NCBI GenBank assembly: GCA_000444245.1
Contig: ATSW01002788.1
Coordinates: 1 to 20,648 of the forward strand
Source of the DNA: Botryllus schlosseri
Taxonomy: Eukaryota; Chordata; Ascidiacea; Stolidobranchia; Styelidae
Direction of reading: 5' to 3'
Length of the DNA stretch: 20,648 nt
In this document: in pieces, positions 19,241 to 20,648 of the stretch
Layout: every line of letters starts with the position of its first letter
How positions within the stretch are numbered: the first letter of the stretch is position 1
Notes under the pieces: generated by a model
The model's input: the letters and a program-made list of their open reading frames with translations, nothing else
The model's database searches: none
What the model was told of the DNA's origin: nothing
Position numbers and translations under genes: made by a program

Positions 19241-20558
19241 TTAATTTATTACGAGATCACGAATAGGTACTCCGTCGCATCCTGCTTCTCCTAAAGTGAT
19301 ACACTCCCATCCGCGACCGACTTTCTTTATTTCGTCCCTTACTTTACAGTTATCCTCTTCTCTGGGAATGGGGTGACGTGAAAATGTTCTAACGGCTTTC
19401 TCGCCTGCAAAATAATCCACGTGGTCGTTTCACAGCGACACCGAATCGCTGAAGCAATTCCGACGACCCCGTGATTTGAAGCTATGCTTTCTTGCGAAAA
19501 TATCGCCAATAGCTTTTAATAAACGGCTGCATCATCACACATATGTTTATTGCTCTTACCGTTCACGCAACGCAACACGATTATATAGGTCTGATAGTCT
19601 GTAATAAAGACGATAGGTTCCTTTTCAGAACTTTCCAAATCTGTAATCGGAAACAGTAAGTTGAACTCTATCTTCAGATACAGATAAGTAATCGAAGGAC
19701 TTATGATTATGAATATATACCTTCTACATCATCCTCTATAATGGCAGTATTTTGTCCCTTCGAGGATATTCCCACTTTCCAAGAGGCCACTGACAAACAA
19801 ACAATTTTCGTATTTTATTGTGACGTGTTGTGACTGGAGGTAAACTTCACAACGCACGTCTAGCTGCACAGATCATGCGACGGCCTGCCGACAGTATTTT
19901 GTAATATAACCAATTAACCATAGTTCATAGTTACTTGAACTGTGGTATAACGTTCGCTCTCGAAGACTGTATACACCCGACGGCATAGCGTTCGTTATGG
20001 GGGTTGAGACTGGAAGCGACCGTTATAGCTTGTATATCAATTGCCTCGAATCTTGAAGGTGTAAAATTCAACTATCAGCCAAAGGGTCGATTTTGAATTG
20101 AAGTTAAAACTTTTTGAATCAAATTCAAGGAAGGCAGTTTCACCTATGTGGGATAGATTAATACTCAACTCAGTTTGCAGCTATGAGAGAACTAATGTCA
20201 TGTCAAGCGCTCAGTCGCCAAGTCAAGTACGAGCGAGGTTCAAAATTCAAACCCTTCATAATTCCGACCTGCTTGCTCATCCAATAGTAGCTCTGATCCG
20301 TTTGTCCGAATCCACCTTTGGGCTAATAAAGTATATCCTGGCTCCACACTAGCATGGATAAAACAAAATTGATGCAAAAGCAATCGCACAATATGCGTGT
20401 CTGACGAAATATTACCGTCCTTTCATCGCTACCAAATCCCAGTGGGTGACGTAGATGGCATCTCCCGGAAATTCTCGGAAATCTTGCAACAGAAAACAGC
20501 GTTTTGTATCTTGAATTATCGGGTCTGAATCGAGTTGAATGTACCAAGGACCCGGCAG
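19241..20558 (-). CDS. Lipocalin, five exons, 5' end beyond the window
   Basis: Likely a secreted carrier of small hydrophobic ligands. Minus-strand exons: 20558-20416, 20348-20269, 19789-19721, 19640-19560, 19404-19241 (stop TAA 19243-19241). Phases 2, 1, 1, 1 agree throughout and the sum is 537 nt, or 178 residues. The first exon begins LPGPWYIQLDSDP, the lipocalin GxW motif, with Cys at residue 21. The fourth reads VFITDYQTYIIVLRC, the TDYxxY..v..C motif. The last has FSRHP, placing an Arg where the third conserved lipocalin region has one, and three further Cys that could form the usual disulphides (DNC, WEC, AGC). The order and length fit the apolipoprotein D-like family. The signal-peptide exon must lie upstream, past 20648. 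Introns are 67, 479, 80 and 155 bp. The second exon's donor (CAG|GTCGGA) is the weakest junction. The gene converges with the INO80D homologue. Confidence 0.6.
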
Positions 20559-20600
20559 CTTAAGAAATGATACGGTTGTTATTGTTACGTTATACTATAC

Positions 20601-20648
20601 CAGTGGTTCCCAACGTGGGCGATATCGCCCCCCAGGGGGCGATTTGGC
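20601..20648. mobile_element. hAT-type element terminus, runs off window end
   Basis: CAGTGGTTCCCAACGTGGGC followed by a GGGCGATATCGCCC palindrome and CCCCAGGGGGCG is the start of a hAT MITE of the same terminal class as those at 11802 and 16444. The rest lies outside the window. It sits 43 bp upstream of the first lipocalin exon, hence probably in that gene's intron. Confidence 0.65.

Noticed and set aside
1-20648. tRNA, rRNA, CRISPR arrays, retroelement coding regions
   Set aside because: None was seen. There is no tRNA-like GGTTCGAATCC box context, no regularly spaced identical repeats, and no reverse transcriptase or integrase motif in any frame.

Overview
The window looks like metazoan nuclear DNA, probably from an invertebrate. 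Its genes are split into many small exons by GT-AG introns, often only 59-68 bp long, and the introns and intergenic DNA are littered with short non-autonomous DNA transposons. The species cannot be named from the sequence. I saw no bacterial, plasmid or viral gene, no tRNA or rRNA and no CRISPR.

The central feature is one long plus-strand gene, 4759-16406, rebuilt here as 22 coding exons. All splice phases agree and the spliced length is 5430 nt (1809 residues plus stop). It encodes a homologue of INO80D, a subunit of the INO80 chromatin-remodelling complex. The evidence is a Cys3-His zinc-binding half-domain in exons 2-3, a second in exon 12 followed by a Lys/Arg run, and then the acidic segment with the NEI, EFDLF and EELERAL motifs, all in INO80D order. 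The last six exons add about 750 residues of Ser/Thr/Ala/Val/Gln-rich sequence with no recognised domain. Not splicing at the exon 16 donor would give a 1076-residue protein, close to the usual INO80D length. Two YY1-like motifs and a possible non-coding first exon lie at about 3120-3277.

On the right, on the minus strand and converging with the INO80D gene, five exons (20558 down to 19241) join in phase into 178 residues of a lipocalin. The GxW motif is at the start and TDYxxY is in the fourth exon; the signal-peptide exon must lie beyond the window. A separate possible minus-strand terminal exon sits at 17215-17420.

On the left (about 470-1176) are plus-strand exon-like pieces resembling an SH2 domain of the BCAR3/SH2D3 (NSP) type. 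They do not join cleanly and may be a decayed gene or one whose splicing I could not resolve. Otherwise 1200-4700 looks non-coding.

Repeats: hAT-type termini (CAGTGGTTCCCAAC) at 11802-12162, 16444-17118 and 20601 to the window end; a foldback MITE family with one full copy (9854-10146) and two partial copies in three introns of the INO80D gene; a degenerate hairpin-bearing tandem repeat at about 17760-18945; and several short local duplications.
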